Source of the DNA: Giesbergeria sp.
Lineage (GTDB): Bacteria > Pseudomonadota > Gammaproteobacteria > Burkholderiales > Burkholderiaceae_C
Direction: 5' to 3'
DNA: 6,154 bases
Assembly: GCA_017987055.1 (NCBI GenBank)
Contig: JAGNUJ010000093.1
Location: 1 to 6,154, forward strand
Shown here one piece after another: positions 5,245 to 6,154 of this stretch (position 1 is its first letter; the number at the start of each line of letters is the position of its first letter). The notes below the pieces were generated by a model. The model was not told the origin of the DNA, ran no database searches, and saw only the letters and a list, made by a program, of their open reading frames with translations. Made by a program: the position numbers and the translations under genes.

Positions 5245-6154
5245 TTATTTAACAAACTGGTTGAGCTGGATGATGGGCAGCAGCACGGCCAGCACGATCA
5301 GCATCACCACCAGCCCCATCGCCACGATCAGCAGCGGCTCCAAGATGGTGGCCAGTTGCAGGGCGCGCCGCTGCACTTCGGTGGACAGTTGCACGGCGGC
5401 GCGTTGCAGCATTACGGGCAACTGGCCAGTCTGCTCGCCCAGACGCGCAAACATCGCCAACAGCCCCGGAAAGCGCTTTTTCTGCGCCAGCGCCGAGGCC
5501 AGCGGTGCGCCCTCGCGCACCAGCACCAGCGCGTCTAGCGCGTCGGCGCGCATGGCGCGGTTGTTCAGGGTTTCGGCGGCGGCTTGCAGCGCTTTCAAAA
5601 TCGGCACACCGGCGCCGGCCAGCATCGCCAGCGTGCTGGCAAAGCGCGCCGCGTTGTAGCCGCGCGCCAGTTTGCCGACGATCGGGACATTGAGCCATGC
5701 GGCATCAAACTTTTGGCGAAAAACCTCTCTGGCCAAGGCCCAGCGCGCGCTGATAGCTATCAAAACCAAAGCACCCAACAGCGCCAAGCCAAAGCTGCGG
5801 ACAAAGTCGCTCAGCGCCAGCATCGCCACCGTCAAAAACGGCAGTGCGCGTTTGCTGCCGGCAAACACGCTGGCCACCTGCGGCACCACGTAGCCAACCA
5901 AAAACAGCACGATGACGATGGCCACCACGGTGACGATGGCCGGGTACAGCGCCGCGCCAATCAGCTTGGCTTTGAGCGCTTGGCGCTCCTCCAAGTCGTC
6001 GGCCAGCCTCTCTAGCACCAGCCCCAGACTGCCGCTGTGCTCGCCCGCACCAATCACCGCGCAGTAAATGTCGGAAAACTCGCGCGGGTGCTGCGCCAGC
6101 GCGCGGGCAAAGGTCGAGCCGGCGTTGACCTCGGCGCGCAGCACCGCCACCAAA
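5245..6154 (-). CDS. gspF: Type II secretion system inner-membrane protein F, 5' end missing
   Basis: GspF is the polytopic inner-membrane platform protein that works with the GspE ATPase to assemble the pseudopilus for protein export across the outer membrane. About 302 residues are present; full-length proteins are near 400, so roughly 100 N-terminal residues, including the true start, lie right of the window. The first visible codons are TTG GTG, internal to the gene. Two T2SF repeats are seen: GAGEHSGSLGLVLERLADDLEERQALKAK begins at about 36, and its counterpart has GAGVPILKAL (180-189), REGAPLASAL (213-222) and LGEQTGQLP (238-246). Membrane segments lie near 71-91, 121-137 and 269-293, the usual three. 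The related PilC pilus proteins share this fold, but the LEERQAL motif and the C-terminal LPIIQLNQFVK favour GspF. The gene heads the visible operon with the nucleotidase and EF-hand genes; gspE would be expected upstream. Confidence 0.9.
   Translation of the reverse strand, partial: LVAVLRAEVNAGSTFARALAQHPREFSDIYCAVIGAGEHSGSLGLVLERLADDLEERQALKAKLIGAALYPAIVTVVAIVIVLFLVGYVVPQVASVFAGSKRALPFLTVAMLALSDFVRSFGLALLGALVLIAISARWALAREVFRQKFDAAWLNVPIVGKLARGYNAARFASTLAMLAGAGVPILKALQAAAETLNNRAMRADALDALVLVREGAPLASALAQKKRFPGLLAMFARLGEQTGQLPVMLQRAAVQLSTEVQRRALQLATILEPLLIVAMGLVVMLIVLAVLLPIIQLNQFVK

Overview
The window looks like chromosomal DNA of a betaproteobacterium, most likely Burkholderiales/Comamonadaceae (Rhodoferax- or Polaromonas-like). 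The basis is the GC-rich coding style, a divergent cyanophycin-synthetase / ABC-transporter / DUF1854 cluster that I know from that order, a type II secretion gene of betaproteobacterial type, and an intergenic sequence resembling a dispersed repeat I associate with Comamonadaceae. The placement rests on recognition by eye, not on a database search.

Left part (1-3234): the first 89 codons of a cyanophycin synthetase (cphA) read leftward off the window edge. Across a 161-base divergent intergenic region, a 773-residue ABC exporter half-transporter and a 161-residue DUF1854 protein read rightward, with start and stop overlapping (ATGA). The transporter carries an unusual N-terminal accessory module of about 165 residues that includes a four-cysteine zinc ribbon. 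The three genes appear to form one cyanophycin-linked locus: CphA polymerises aspartate and arginine, while the role and substrate of the transporter/DUF1854 pair are unknown to me.

Middle (3235-3892): a 165-base intergenic region with three small dyads, then a 144-residue proline/lysine/glutamate-rich protein that I do not recognise, with lower local GC. A short convergent gap follows, holding the repeat-like sequence, one end of which supplies the stop codon of the next gene.

Right part (3893-6154, minus strand): an apparent operon read right to left: a 5'-truncated type II secretion inner-membrane protein (gspF family), a cytosolic 5'-nucleotidase of the PF06189 type, and a small exported protein with two EF-hand calcium loops. 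Gaps are 18 and 11 bases, and the strong Shine-Dalgarno of the EF-hand gene overlaps the nucleotidase stop codon.

The most interesting points are the poorly understood cyanophycin-linked transporter/DUF1854 pair with its zinc-ribbon extension, and a CTTGGC-N3-GCCAAG dyad found both in the transporter leader and just inside the unrecognised middle gene. I see no tRNA, rRNA, CRISPR array, transposase or phage gene.
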